A stretch of 64,000 bases of DNA from an uncultured Litoreibacter sp. (lineage in GTDB: Bacteria; Pseudomonadota; Alphaproteobacteria; Rhodobacterales; Rhodobacteraceae): the NCBI GenBank assembly GCA_947494645.1, contig CANLVO010000002.1, forward strand, positions 862,359 through 926,358, in the 5' to 3' direction. The notes beneath the pieces were generated by a model that saw nothing but the letters and a program-made list of their open reading frames with translations, ran no database searches and was not told the DNA's origin. Shown here piece by piece: positions 8,344 through 16,454 of this stretch. How positions within the stretch are numbered: position 1 is the stretch's first letter; the number at the start of each line of letters is the position of its first letter. Both the position numbers and the translations under genes were made by a program.

Positions 8344-9603
8344 TTACTTGTAGATACGCTCTGCGGCTTTGTCCAAACGGGCCAGGATCGCGTCCAGGTT
8401 GTCTGGCTTGACCATGAACTCCTGAAGGCCTTCCATGCCAACTTTCGCCATTTCAGCAGGTGCGTCACGGTCGAAGAACTGTGCCACGCCGCCTGGGCTG
8501 TTGGAGGAGAGCATTTCGAAGCCTTCCAGCAGGAACTTGTCGTCATCCACGGAGGATTTGGAGTTCACTGGAAGCTGACCCAGCGCGTCACCCGCGTTGA
8601 TCAGAGTTTGGTTTTCAGCCGACACAACGAACTTCAGGAACGCTTTTGCGGCGTCTTTGTTCGAGGCACCCGATGGGATGTGGAACGTGTCGGTTGGCGC
8701 GTCTTCCGCCATTGCGATGCCGTCGGTGATCGCAGGGAACTGGTAGAAGTCCAGCTTGCTGTCATCGAGACCTGCTTCGCGCAGCGGTGGCACGGCGAAG
8801 TTGCCTTTCAGGATCGCAGCGGCTTCACCCGATACGATGAAAGGCAGCGATTCCTGCCAGCTGTAGGAGGTGTGGTTGTCCACGAAGGCACCCATGTCCA
8901 GCAGCTCTTTCCAGTTTGCGAAGGTCGCGCGGACCTCTGGGCTGTCCCACTTTTCGTTGCCGCCCAAGAGGGAAGCGTGGAAGTCGTAGCCGTTGGTGCG
9001 CATGTTCAGGTAGTCGAACCAGCCGCCAGCGGTCCAAAGGAACTTGGTGCCGATGGTGTAGCATTTACGACCGGAGTCGAGGATCGCCTGACAGTTGGCT
9101 TTCTCTTCGTCCCAAGTTGTTGGCTCTTTCAGGCCCAGCTCTTCATAGATGTCTTTGCGGTAATAGACACCCCACTGGTAGTATGTGTAGGGCACGCCCC
9201 ACTGCTTGCCGTCGAGTGTCATCGCGCCTTTGGTCGATGCCAGCTCTTCAGACAGCTGACCTTCCCAAACGTCGGAGATATCTTCGAACAGGCCTGCATC
9301 CACGTAAGGCTTCATGCGGTTGGCCGCGTACCAGTTGGCAACGTCGGGCGTGTTCGCCGTCAGAAAGTTGCGGATCTGGGTTTTGTAGGCTTCGCGGTCG
9401 ATGACCGTCAGCTCGATGTTCAGGTCAGGGTGCATTTCACCGAAACGCTCAACCATGCCTTCCATCACCGCGCGAGGCGCAGGGTTGGACATGTCCGAGA
9501 AGATGACGAGGTCGCCAGACAGCGCGTGGCCATCCGCGTTCGCACCTGTTGCCGCAACAGCCAATGCAAGCGCCGCTGTGGACGCTTTCAAAAATTTATG
9601 CAT
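8344..9603 (-). CDS. ABC transporter sugar-binding protein (CUT1)
   Basis: 419-residue periplasmic extracellular solute-binding protein of family 1. A signal peptide covers about the first 21 residues and ends in NADGH, so the mature protein probably begins DGHALSG. The body has the MalE-like pattern, including YKTQIRNFL and GVPYTYYQWGVYYRKD near residue 130. The start at 9603 follows a GAGGAAAAG ribosome site; an upstream in-frame extension to 9783 covers the operator region and overlaps the IclR gene, so it is rejected. It is the first gene of the leftward galactoside operon and captures the substrate for the two permeases. Confidence 0.92.
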   Translation of the reverse strand: MHKFLKASTAALALAVAATGANADGHALSGDLVIFSDMSNPAPRAVMEGMVERFGEMHPDLNIELTVIDREAYKTQIRNFLTANTPDVANWYAANRMKPYVDAGLFEDISDVWEGQLSEELASTKGAMTLDGKQWGVPYTYYQWGVYYRKDIYEELGLKEPTTWDEEKANCQAILDSGRKCYTIGTKFLWTAGGWFDYLNMRTNGYDFHASLLGGNEKWDSPEVRATFANWKELLDMGAFVDNHTSYSWQESLPFIVSGEAAAILKGNFAVPPLREAGLDDSKLDFYQFPAITDGIAMAEDAPTDTFHIPSGASNKDAAKAFLKFVVSAENQTLINAGDALGQLPVNSKSSVDDDKFLLEGFEMLSSNSPGGVAQFFDRDAPAEMAKVGMEGLQEFMVKPDNLDAILARLDKAAERIYK

Positions 9604-9620
9604 CTTTTCCTCCCTAGGTA

Positions 9621-9660
9621 AGTTCCAAATAGTGAAACTTAGTTTTGCATATTGAAAACT
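9621..9660. promoter_or_regulatory. Tandem palindromic operators between binding-protein and IclR genes
   Basis: Two adjacent palindromes lie in the 120 bp divergent region. The first (9621-9639) has arms AGTTCCA/TGAAACT with one mismatch. The second (9641-9660) has arms AGTTTT/AAAACT and further symmetry in the centre. Starts are 20 bp apart, about two helical turns, so both could be bound from one DNA face. The neighbouring IclR protein is the obvious candidate, controlling the galactoside operon and possibly itself. Confidence 0.6.
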
Positions 9661-9723
9661 TAACCGCGACTCGGCTAGGGTTGTCAACAGGCAACTCGGG
9701 GAGGAGCGGCCGTGGGAGGACTG

Positions 9724-10521
9724 ATGACTGAGCGCCCGAATGAGGCTGGTACCGTAGGTAAAGCATTGAATGTGCTGGACCAAGTTGCCGCGTTTGGCCG
9801 TCCGGTGCGCTTCTCAGAGCTGCTCGAATCAAGCGAATATCCGAAGGCCACTTTATACCGACTTTTGCAGACTTTGGCGCAGCAGGGGATGATCTCCTTT
9901 GATGCGGAGCGCGGCGTTTACGCGCTGGGTGTGCGGCTGGTGCGGCTGGCCCATCAGGCGTGGCAGACCGCGTCGATTGCGCCTGTGGCCCGCCCTTACT
10001 TGGATGCGCTGTCGCTGGAGATTGGTGAAACCGTGCATCTGGCGCAGCTGGATCACGCGCAGGTTCTTTATGTGGACAAGCGCAACGCGGCTGTGCCGGT
10101 AGAGATGTATTCACAGGCTGGCAAAGTTGGGCCTGTTTATTGCACCGGGGTGGGCAAGGCGATGTTGGCGTGGAGCCGGATCGACGCGCAGACCCGGATC
10201 ATCGAGCAGCAAAGCTACCACCGTTTTACCGACAACACGCTGACCTCGCGCCGCGCGCTGCGGGCCGAGCTGGACATTATTTGCAGCCGTGGCTTTGCCT
10301 TTGACAACGAAGAGCATGAGCCGGGCATCATTTGCGTGGCGCTGCCGATCCTGTCGCAGGGCGGGCGGGTGCTGGGCGGCTTGTCCGTGACCTCCACCAC
10401 CGCGCGGCACTCGCTTGACAGCCTCGCCGCGCTGGTTCCGCATATGAAGACCACCGTCAGCCGTATCGCCGAAGACGCCGAAAGCTGGCGCTTCCCCGAC
10501 CAAATTGAAGAACACGCCTAG
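9724..10521 (+). CDS. IclR-family transcriptional regulator
   Basis: 265-residue regulator with an N-terminal winged helix (about residues 10-65, YPKATLYRLLQTLAQQGMI) and a C-terminal effector-binding domain typical of IclR proteins (GKAMLAWS, LGGLSVTSTTARHS). ATG 9724 is preferred to the GTG at 9712 because GGGAGGA lies just before it. It is divergent from the galactoside operon and followed after 23 bp by the ABC ATPase. It probably senses a galactoside or catabolic intermediate and acts at the palindromes at 9621-9660. Confidence 0.9.
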   Translation: MTERPNEAGTVGKALNVLDQVAAFGRPVRFSELLESSEYPKATLYRLLQTLAQQGMISFDAERGVYALGVRLVRLAHQAWQTASIAPVARPYLDALSLEIGETVHLAQLDHAQVLYVDKRNAAVPVEMYSQAGKVGPVYCTGVGKAMLAWSRIDAQTRIIEQQSYHRFTDNTLTSRRALRAELDIICSRGFAFDNEEHEPGIICVALPILSQGGRVLGGLSVTSTTARHSLDSLAALVPHMKTTVSRIAEDAESWRFPDQIEEHA

Positions 10522-10544
10522 AGCCCCAGAAAGGGAGAAGACCC

Positions 10545-11603
10545 ATGTCAGGTTTGACCATCAGAAACGTGATTAAGCGCTACGGCGATGTGCAGGTGAT
10601 GCATGGCGTTGATCTTGATATTGGCGATGGCGAGTTCTGCGTCTTCGTGGGCCCGTCGGGCTGCGGCAAGTCCACCTTGCTGCGGATGATCGCGGGGCTG
10701 GAAGAGATCACGGAAGGGTCTGTCTCGATTGGGGAGCGTGACGTGACGCGCATGGACCCGTCGGAGCGCGGCGTGGCGATGGTGTTCCAGACCTACGCTT
10801 TGTACCCGCATATGACGGTGAAGGAGAATATGGGGTTCGGCCTGAAGATGAACGGGCACCCCAAGGCGGTGATCGAAGAGAAGGTGGCGGAGGCCACGCG
10901 CATTCTGAAGCTCGAAGAGTATCTGGCGCGCAAACCCGCCGCCCTGTCGGGCGGTCAGCGGCAGCGTGTGTCGATTGGCCGGGCGATTGTTCGCGGCCCG
11001 GAAGTGTTCCTGTTTGACGAACCGCTGTCCAACCTGGATGCCGAGCTGCGTGTGGAAATGCGTGTGGAGATCGCGCGCCTGCACAAGGAAATTGGCGCCA
11101 CGATGATTTACGTGACCCACGATCAGGTTGAGGCGATGACCCTGGCCGACAAGATCGTGGTGCTGCGGGCGGGCCGGATCGAGCAAGTGGGTGCACCGCT
11201 GGAGCTGTACCGCAACCCTGACAACAAGTTTGTCGCTGGGTTCATCGGGTCTCCGGCGATGAACTTCTTGGAGGGATCGGTGAAAGGCGGCAAGGTCAAC
11301 GTGCCTGCGCTGCGTCAGGATTGCGCGGTGGACGTGACTTTGCCTGCGGACGGAACTGCCGTGTCCATCGGCTTGCGGCCTGAGCATCTGGTGATTGATC
11401 CGAAAGGCGACACACATTCTGTGGAGCTGACAGAGGCTTTGGGCGGCGTGTCCTATGCCTACCTGATGAGCGACACGGGCGAGAAGATCATCGTGGAAGA
11501 GCGCGGCGACGATCGGTCGGAGGAAGGCTCTCGTGTTGGGCTGACATTGGACCTGCCGCGCGCGATGGTGTTTGACGGCCAAACGGAGGCCCGCATCCGC
11601 TAA
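10545..11603 (+). CDS. Sugar ABC transporter ATP-binding protein (UgpC/MsmK type)
   Basis: 352-residue ATPase energising a CUT1 importer. Walker A GPSGCGKST is at about residues 36-44, the signature LSGGQRQRVSIGRA near 134, Walker B VFLFDEPLSNLD just after, then the H-loop YVTHDQ. The C-terminal OB-type regulatory domain typical of UgpC/MalK follows. A clear AAAGGGAGAA ribosome site precedes ATG 10545. It sits behind the IclR gene and is the only ATPase near the two permeases encoded to the left, so it is assigned to that transporter; proteins of this type often serve several importers. Confidence 0.92.
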   Translation: MSGLTIRNVIKRYGDVQVMHGVDLDIGDGEFCVFVGPSGCGKSTLLRMIAGLEEITEGSVSIGERDVTRMDPSERGVAMVFQTYALYPHMTVKENMGFGLKMNGHPKAVIEEKVAEATRILKLEEYLARKPAALSGGQRQRVSIGRAIVRGPEVFLFDEPLSNLDAELRVEMRVEIARLHKEIGATMIYVTHDQVEAMTLADKIVVLRAGRIEQVGAPLELYRNPDNKFVAGFIGSPAMNFLEGSVKGGKVNVPALRQDCAVDVTLPADGTAVSIGLRPEHLVIDPKGDTHSVELTEALGGVSYAYLMSDTGEKIIVEERGDDRSEEGSRVGLTLDLPRAMVFDGQTEARIR

Positions 11604-11676
11604 GGGGGCTGCAAAAGCGGCGGTTTGTCGCGGTTTTCTCGACCAAATATTGTCACCGGGGCAATTCGCGCCATGT

Positions 11677-11698
11677 TCCTTTTGAGAGCTTAAAAGGA
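11677..11698 (+). other. Hairpin covering the ribosome site of the cytochrome c gene
   Basis: TCCTTTT (11677-11683) and AAAAGGA (11692-11698) form a 7 bp stem with an 8 nt loop. The right arm contains AAGGA, which is the Shine-Dalgarno sequence 8 nt before ATG 11707. If it folds in mRNA it would hide the ribosome site. Whether it is used is unknown. Confidence 0.35.
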
Positions 11699-11706
11699 CC
11701 CCGCGG

Positions 11707-12303
11707 ATGAACCGGTTTAGCATGATTGTGTTTGCATTTGGCCTGCCCCTTATGGGGTTTTTGGCGCTGAATGACGGGGTCAGCACGTTGTACAAAAACC
11801 TTGGGCCGCAGCCGGGGGAGCTGGCCTATGTGGTCGCTGAGGTCGAGGACGCGGAGCCTGAACCCGAACCTGTTTCTGAACCGGCGGTTGAAGCCGCGGC
11901 TGAAGACGAAGTCGCGGAGGTTGAGCCCGAGCCGGTGGCTGAAGAGGCAGAGGTTGCAGAGCCTGAGGTGGCTTCGGTGGAACCTGCTGCGATTGATTTG
12001 GCAGCCGCCGGGCGGCTGATGCGCCGCTGCACTGCGTGTCACCAGATCGAACAAGAGCGCAACGGCGTTGGGCCGCATCTGCTGGGCGTTGTCGGGCGCG
12101 AGATTGGCAGCGTTGAGGGGTACAGATATTCCGACGCGCTGGTTGCGTTGAATGCTGACGGGCAGGTCTGGACTGAAGACGCACTGGTTGACTGGCTGGA
12201 AAACCCTGCCGGGTTTGCGGCGGGGACCAAGATGAACTTCAAAGTACGTTCCGAGGACGACCGTCGTTTGATTGCAGCTTGGCTGGCGCAGAACGAAGGA
12301 TAA
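11707..12303 (+). CDS. Membrane-anchored c-type cytochrome with acidic linker
   Basis: 198-residue class I cytochrome c. An uncleaved-looking hydrophobic N-terminus (about residues 5-22) would anchor it in the inner membrane. Residues about 40-97 are almost only Ala, Val, Glu and Pro, an extended acidic linker. The heme domain follows with CTACH (Cys about 108, His 112) and the axial Met in TKMNF (about 176). The layout resembles the membrane-tethered cytochrome cy of Rhodobacter, an electron carrier to terminal oxidases, though the sequence was not compared here. It stands alone between the ABC ATPase and the DeoR gene. Confidence 0.85.
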   Translation: MNRFSMIVFAFGLPLMGFLALNDGVSTLYKNLGPQPGELAYVVAEVEDAEPEPEPVSEPAVEAAAEDEVAEVEPEPVAEEAEVAEPEVASVEPAAIDLAAAGRLMRRCTACHQIEQERNGVGPHLLGVVGREIGSVEGYRYSDALVALNADGQVWTEDALVDWLENPAGFAAGTKMNFKVRSEDDRRLIAAWLAQNEG

Positions 12304-12340
12304 ATGTGCGCCTGCGGCGCGCGTGATGTTTTGTGCTCTT

Positions 12341-12397
12341 TTGGGGGCTTTGCCCCCAAGCCGCACGGGCAATGCCCCCAGAGTATTTGAGCGCGTC
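12341..12397 (+). repeat. Intergenic hairpin plus GAGTATTTGA element
   Basis: The perfect stem TTGGGGGC/GCCCCCAA with a TTT loop (12341-12359) is followed by GAGTATTTGA (12381-12390), a weaker version of the repeat also seen at 16412, 24953, 47212 and 55922. Behind the cytochrome c gene it can act as a terminator. Confidence 0.5.
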
Positions 12398-12425
12398 ATT
12401 CTACCCGAACGACGTAGGTGAGTCG

Positions 12426-12470
12426 CGAAAAGCGAAACCCCAGACTGTGAAAATGGTTTCGTTTGTTTCG
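12426..12470. promoter_or_regulatory. CGAAA/TTTCG operator words before the DeoR gene
   Basis: CGAAA occurs at 12426 and 12433 and its complement TTTCG at 12457 and 12466, giving a two-plus-two inverted arrangement 32-76 bp before the regulator start. DeoR/GlpR-family proteins commonly recognise such TTTCG words, and the same words recur before the TRAP operon (13284-13330). Autoregulation is the simplest reading. Confidence 0.5.
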
Positions 12471-12501
12471 TTTTTATGCTTGGCTTGGGGCGGGGGTGCC
12501 T

Positions 12502-13263
12502 ATGCTGAGCCAGCGACAGAGAAAAATTCTTGGACTGATAGAAGCCCAGCAACGGGTGCGGGTGGAGGATTTGGCAGCGCGGTTTGCGACCTCTCCGCAG
12601 ACCATTCGCAAGGATTTGCAAGCGCTGGCGGAATTGCATCATGTGGTGCGGTTTCATGGTGGTGCTGCTTTGGTGGGCGGCGTTGAATATGCCTCTCCGG
12701 CGCAACGTGAAGGCGATGCCTCGGCGGCGAAACAGGCGATTGGGGCGGCGGTGGCGGCGCGTATTCCGCAGACCTGTGCAGTGTTCATGAATGCCGGCAC
12801 CACCACGGCGCAGGTGGTGCGGATGCTGTCGGGCCATAGCCAGCTGCGGGTGATCACCGATAATGTGGATTTTGCCGCTGAAATGCGTTTGTTTCCTGGG
12901 GTCGAGGTGATCGTGCCGGGCGGCGCTGTGCGGCGCAGCGACGGGGCAATTCTGGGGGCGGAGGCCGTGGATTATGTCCGGCAGTTTCGAGTGGATTATG
13001 CGGTGATCGGGGCCGCGGCTGTGGCTGAAGATGGCGCCCTTTTGGACTTTGATCTGGCGGAGGTGCAGGTCTGCCGGGCCATGATTGCTCATGCGGCGCA
13101 TGTGATTCTGGCAATCGATGCGGGCAAGTTCGGACGATCGGCTCCGGTGACGCTGGGGCATCTGAGGGATGTGCATACGGTCGTCACGGACAGGGTGGCG
13201 CCAAGTTGGGTGACACCGCTGTGCAGCAAGCATGAGGTGGAGCTGGTCTTGTCTGGCGCATGA
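12502..13263 (+). CDS. DeoR/GlpR-family regulator of the TRAP/sulfosugar locus
   Basis: 253-residue repressor with an N-terminal helix-turn-helix (MLSQRQRKILGLIEAQQRV onward, residues 1-57, containing ATSPQTIRKDL) and the DeoR C-terminal sugar-phosphate sensor domain (NAGTTTAQV near residue 95, PGGAVRRSDGAILG near 137). The start at 12502 gives the usual family N-terminus; an in-frame ATG at 12463 would add a hydrophobic stretch not found in the family. It directly precedes the TRAP genes on the same strand. A DeoR-family protein (CsqR/YihW) controls sulfoquinovose genes in E. coli, which is consistent with the assignment proposed for this locus. Confidence 0.88.
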   Translation: MLSQRQRKILGLIEAQQRVRVEDLAARFATSPQTIRKDLQALAELHHVVRFHGGAALVGGVEYASPAQREGDASAAKQAIGAAVAARIPQTCAVFMNAGTTTAQVVRMLSGHSQLRVITDNVDFAAEMRLFPGVEVIVPGGAVRRSDGAILGAEAVDYVRQFRVDYAVIGAAAVAEDGALLDFDLAEVQVCRAMIAHAAHVILAIDAGKFGRSAPVTLGHLRDVHTVVTDRVAPSWVTPLCSKHEVELVLSGA

Positions 13264-13272
13264 AGACAGTTC

Positions 13273-13330
13273 TTGACAGAGCCTTTCGGATTAACGCTAA
13301 TCGAAAGTAACGCGCTTTCGGCGAGTTTCG
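13273..13330 (+). promoter_or_regulatory. Promoter and TTTCG operators before the TRAP operon
   Basis: A sigma70-like promoter is visible: TTGACA (13273-13278), 17 bp, GCTAAT (13296-13301). An imperfect inverted repeat CTTTCG...CGAAAG spans the spacer and the -10 box (about 13283-13307). Two more TTTCG words follow at 13316 and 13326. Overlap with the promoter suggests repression by the DeoR protein encoded just upstream. Confidence 0.6.
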
Positions 13331-13355
13331 AATTTTGCGGCGTTCTGGGAGGAAC

Positions 13356-13946
13356 ATGGGCTCAGTCTTGGCAGTGACGCGCTTGCTGGCGCTGGTGAAT
13401 GGCACGTTGCTTGCCATTGGCCGGCACATATCGGTCGTCCTGATGGGGCTGATGGTTCTGGCGATTCTGATCCAAGTGTTTTTTCGCTATGCGCTGAACA
13501 ACGCCCTGCCTTGGCCTGACGAGGCCGCGCGGTTCATGATGTTGTGGCTGACCGGGTTGGTGGCGCCGACGGCCTACCGTCGCGGCGGCTTTGTGGCGAT
13601 TGACATGCTGGTCTTGATGATGCCGCGGGTGATCTCGGCCTTTTTGTCGATGTTCCTGCTGTTTGTCGCGCTGCTGGTTTTGGTCGTGGCCACCAAGATT
13701 GGCTGGGGCGAGGTCACGGGCTTTGGCGGCAAGTTCAAAACCGCAGCACTGTGGCTGCCGACGAATATCGGGTTTACCGAATGGTTCCGGGTGCCGAGGT
13801 CGTGGATGATGGCCTCGCTACTGGTTGGGGTCGCCTTGATGACGATGGTCACGGTCGGAATGATCCTGCGCCAGGTGCTGATCCTTGCGGGGCGCGAGGA
13901 AGAGCTGCCGATCATCCCTGAAGCCGCCACGTTGGGAGCTGACTGA
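13356..13946 (+). CDS. TRAP transporter small membrane subunit (DctQ)
   Basis: 196-residue four-helix membrane protein of the DctQ family; it couples the binding protein to the large channel subunit. Conserved features are the first helix near residue 22, FFRYALNNALPWPDEAARF (about 45-63) and RRGGFVAIDML. ATG 13356 follows GGGAGGAAC; a longer frame from a TTG at 13335 is not needed. It overlaps dctM by one base (TGATG). As the first gene behind the DeoR-type operator it likely opens a sulfosugar-inducible transport operon; the substrate is not shown by sequence. Confidence 0.88.
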   Translation: MGSVLAVTRLLALVNGTLLAIGRHISVVLMGLMVLAILIQVFFRYALNNALPWPDEAARFMMLWLTGLVAPTAYRRGGFVAIDMLVLMMPRVISAFLSMFLLFVALLVLVVATKIGWGEVTGFGGKFKTAALWLPTNIGFTEWFRVPRSWMMASLLVGVALMTMVTVGMILRQVLILAGREEELPIIPEAATLGAD

Positions 13947-15232
13947 TGCTTGTTTGGTTCCTGCCGCTGTTTTTGCTGTTTCTGTGCATCGGCCTGCCGG
14001 TGTTCTTCGGGCTGGTGGCAGCCCCCGGCATCTTGCTGTGGCTGAACGGGCAGGAGAAGGACATCACGCTGCTGTACCGCAACGTCTATAACGGGATGGA
14101 CAGCTTTCCGCTGATGGCCATTCCGTTTTTCATGCTGGCGGGCGAGATGATGAACCGGGGCGGCATCACGATGCGGCTGGTGGAGTTTTCGCAGGCTTGT
14201 GTGGGGCATTTGAAGGGCGGTTTGGCGCAGGTGAATATTCTGTCGTCGATGCTGTTTGCCGGGCTTTCGGGGTCTGCGGTGGCGGACACATCGGCGCTGG
14301 GCTCGATGTTGATCCCCGCGATGGAGAAAGAGGGCTACACGCGGCGCTTTGCGGCGGCGATCACGGCGGCCTCATCGGTGATTGGGCCGATCATTCCGCC
14401 CTCAGGCATCATGATCATTTACGCCTATGTGATGGGCGAAAGCGTGGCCGCGCTGTTTTTGGCGGGCATCGTGCCGGGGGTTTTGGTGGGCGCAGGGCTG
14501 ATGGCGATGACGTCTTATATGGCTAACTCCGCCGACTTCCCGAAATCGCGCGAGCGGGCGACGTGGTCGGAGAAAGGGCAGGCCTCGATCAAGGCGTTCT
14601 TCCCGCTGCTGACGCCGGTGATCATTCTGGGCGGCATTTTGGGGGGTGTTTTCACGCCCACCGAGGCTGCGGCGGTGGCGGTGTTTTACGCCTTCATCAT
14701 CTCGATCTTCGTGCTGAAAGAGATGTCTTTAAAGGACTTGCCGGATGTGTTGACCAAGGCGGCGCTGACCTCCTCGGTGGTGCTGTTGCTGGTGGGCGCG
14801 GCGATGGCGTTCAAGACGGTCGTGTCGCTGAGCCACGCGCCGGAGACGCTGGCCGCTTACATATTGTCGCTGTCCTCAAACCCGCTGGTGTTGCTGTTTT
14901 TGATCAACCTGCTGCTGTTCATCGTAGGGATGTTTCTGGATGCAGGCCCCGCAATCATCATTCTGGGGCCAATCCTGGCGCCAATTTTCACATCGCTGGG
15001 CGTCGACCCGGTGCATTTCGCGATCATCATGAGCGTGAACCTGACCGTGGGGCTGGCGACGCCACCGATGGGGCTGGTGCTGTTTGTGGCCTCATCTGTC
15101 AGCGGAGAGCGGGTCGAGGCGATTGCGAAAGCGATTTTGCCTTTCCTCGCTGTCGAAATTGCGGTGATATTCCTGATAACTTACGTGCCGGCGATCTCGC
15201 TCTTTGTGCCGGGGCTGTTCGGCTTTCTATAA
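13946..15232 (+). CDS. TRAP transporter large membrane subunit (DctM)
   Basis: 428-residue membrane protein with about twelve helices, the sodium-coupled transport subunit of a TRAP importer. Family signatures are FPLMAIPFFMLAGEMMNRGG near residue 50, SGSAVADTSALGSMLIPAM near 110, the PPSG loop near 152, and a C-terminal ATPPMGLVLF. It works with the DctQ before it and the DctP binding protein 30 bp after it. Confidence 0.93.
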   Translation: MLVWFLPLFLLFLCIGLPVFFGLVAAPGILLWLNGQEKDITLLYRNVYNGMDSFPLMAIPFFMLAGEMMNRGGITMRLVEFSQACVGHLKGGLAQVNILSSMLFAGLSGSAVADTSALGSMLIPAMEKEGYTRRFAAAITAASSVIGPIIPPSGIMIIYAYVMGESVAALFLAGIVPGVLVGAGLMAMTSYMANSADFPKSRERATWSEKGQASIKAFFPLLTPVIILGGILGGVFTPTEAAAVAVFYAFIISIFVLKEMSLKDLPDVLTKAALTSSVVLLLVGAAMAFKTVVSLSHAPETLAAYILSLSSNPLVLLFLINLLLFIVGMFLDAGPAIIILGPILAPIFTSLGVDPVHFAIIMSVNLTVGLATPPMGLVLFVASSVSGERVEAIAKAILPFLAVEIAVIFLITYVPAISLFVPGLFGFL

Positions 15233-15262
15233 AAACTGAAAAATCCAATGGGAGGATATTTG

Positions 15263-16336
15263 ATGAAACTTGGAACCACTTTGAAGGCGTTGGGCCTTGC
15301 GGCCATGATGGCCACAACCAGCGTCGCGGCCTGGGCCGATGGTCACGCGATGACCATTCGTGCGACCGCGAACTCGAATGAAAACGACGAGGATTATGAC
15401 GGTCTGGTCGTGTTCAAGAACTACGTGGAAGCGGCCTCGAACGGCGCGATCACGGTCGAGCTGTTCATCGGCACGCAGCTGTGCGGCAATGGCGCGGAAT
15501 GTCTGCAAGGTGTGGGCGACGGCACGATTGACGTCTATGTCTCCACCTCAGGTGGGGTGTCGGGCATCTTCCCGTTCATCCAGGTTCTGGACCTGCCTTA
15601 CCTGATGGCGGATGACCGGATTGCTGAGGCTGCGTTGGCCAACGGGTCCGAGTTCACCACGACGATGCAAGGCATGGTCAAGGAAGCGTCCGGCGACACG
15701 ATCCGCCTGATGACCATTGGCAACACTGGCGGCTGGCGCAACTTTGCCAACACCAAGCGCCGCGTGGCGGAGCCGGGTGATATGGACGGGCTGAAGATCC
15801 GGACTGTCGTGGCTGATCTGCCGCAAGAGCTGGTGAAAGCGCTTGGCGCGTCACCGACGCCGATCCCATGGCCTGAGCTGTTCACCTCGTTCCAGACGGG
15901 CGTTGTGGAAGGCTCCAAGAACGGCATCACCGACATCATGAACATGAAGTTCCCGGATGCAGGTCTGAAATATGTGACGCTGGACGGACATGCCTATATG
16001 GGCGCGCTGTGGTTCATGAACAATGAGAAGTTCCAGTCGATGGATGACGAGCTGAAGCGCGTTGTTGTGGACGGGTTCTACCAGCTGCAGCAGGCCACGT
16101 TTGCCTCGCCAAAGCGCAAGTCGATTCAGGCCTATGAAGATTTTGTCGCGGCTGGCGGCGATCTGTATGTGCCGACACCGGATCAGAAAGCGGCCTTCAA
16201 GGACGCGGCGGCCCCGGTGTATGACTGGTTCAAGGACAATGTGGATGGCGGCCCGGCAGCGTTTGATGCGCTGAGCGCGGCGGTTGCCACGGCGGAAGCC
16301 TCCGTGAATGCGGCGCGTGACGCGGACCTGAACTAA
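15263..16336 (+). CDS. TRAP transporter substrate-binding protein (DctP), candidate sulfosugar binder
   Basis: 357-residue periplasmic DctP-family protein. The signal peptide covers about 23 residues and ends in WADGH, so the mature protein probably begins DGHAMT. The domain shows the DctP patterns FIGTQLCGNGAECLQGVGDG and EPGDMDGLKIRT and the LFTSFQTGVVEG hinge region. ATG 15263 follows GGGAGG; a start at 15248 would swallow it. Unusually the binding-protein gene comes last, after Q and M, and is closed by a strong terminator. In the proposed reading it delivers sulfoquinovose or its glycerol glycoside to the enzymes encoded downstream. Confidence 0.9.
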   Translation: MKLGTTLKALGLAAMMATTSVAAWADGHAMTIRATANSNENDEDYDGLVVFKNYVEAASNGAITVELFIGTQLCGNGAECLQGVGDGTIDVYVSTSGGVSGIFPFIQVLDLPYLMADDRIAEAALANGSEFTTTMQGMVKEASGDTIRLMTIGNTGGWRNFANTKRRVAEPGDMDGLKIRTVVADLPQELVKALGASPTPIPWPELFTSFQTGVVEGSKNGITDIMNMKFPDAGLKYVTLDGHAYMGALWFMNNEKFQSMDDELKRVVVDGFYQLQQATFASPKRKSIQAYEDFVAAGGDLYVPTPDQKAAFKDAAAPVYDWFKDNVDGGPAAFDALSAAVATAEASVNAARDADLN

Positions 16337-16342
16337 GACATG

Positions 16343-16376
16343 TGGCGCGGCAGTCGAGGCTGCCGCGCCATTTTTT
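16343..16376 (+). terminator. Rho-independent terminator after the TRAP operon
   Basis: A perfect 11 bp stem TGGCGCGGCAG/CTGCCGCGCCA with a 6 nt loop is followed by six T. It separates the TRAP operon from the convergent Sel1 gene and implies a separate promoter for the enzyme operon. Confidence 0.9.
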
Positions 16377-16402
16377 CCCGTTTTCCTGATTGCGGATATG
16401 CG

Positions 16403-16433
16403 CCTCCGGCGGGAGGTATTTTTGAAGCAATGA
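16403..16433 (+). repeat. Roseobacter-type intergenic repeat, copy 1
   Basis: A CCTCC/GGAGG hairpin runs into TATTTTTGAAGCAATGATGG. The same 22 bp core recurs exactly at 55926-55947 in this window. It sits between convergent gene ends, so it may be a bidirectional terminator or a repeated mobile-type element. Confidence 0.6.
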
Positions 16434-16454
16434 TGGGGGTTGGCGCCCTTTGGA

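Noticed and set aside
10548-11795. 415-codon open frame antisense to the ABC ATPase gene
   Set aside because: It mirrors a clearly coding gene with Walker motifs, has no family resemblance, and arises from high GC at third positions.
11653-13233. 526-codon open frame antisense to the cytochrome c and DeoR genes
   Set aside because: Both genes it opposes have firm motifs (CTACH heme site, DeoR helix-turn-helix). The antisense product is His/Arg-rich and low-complexity.
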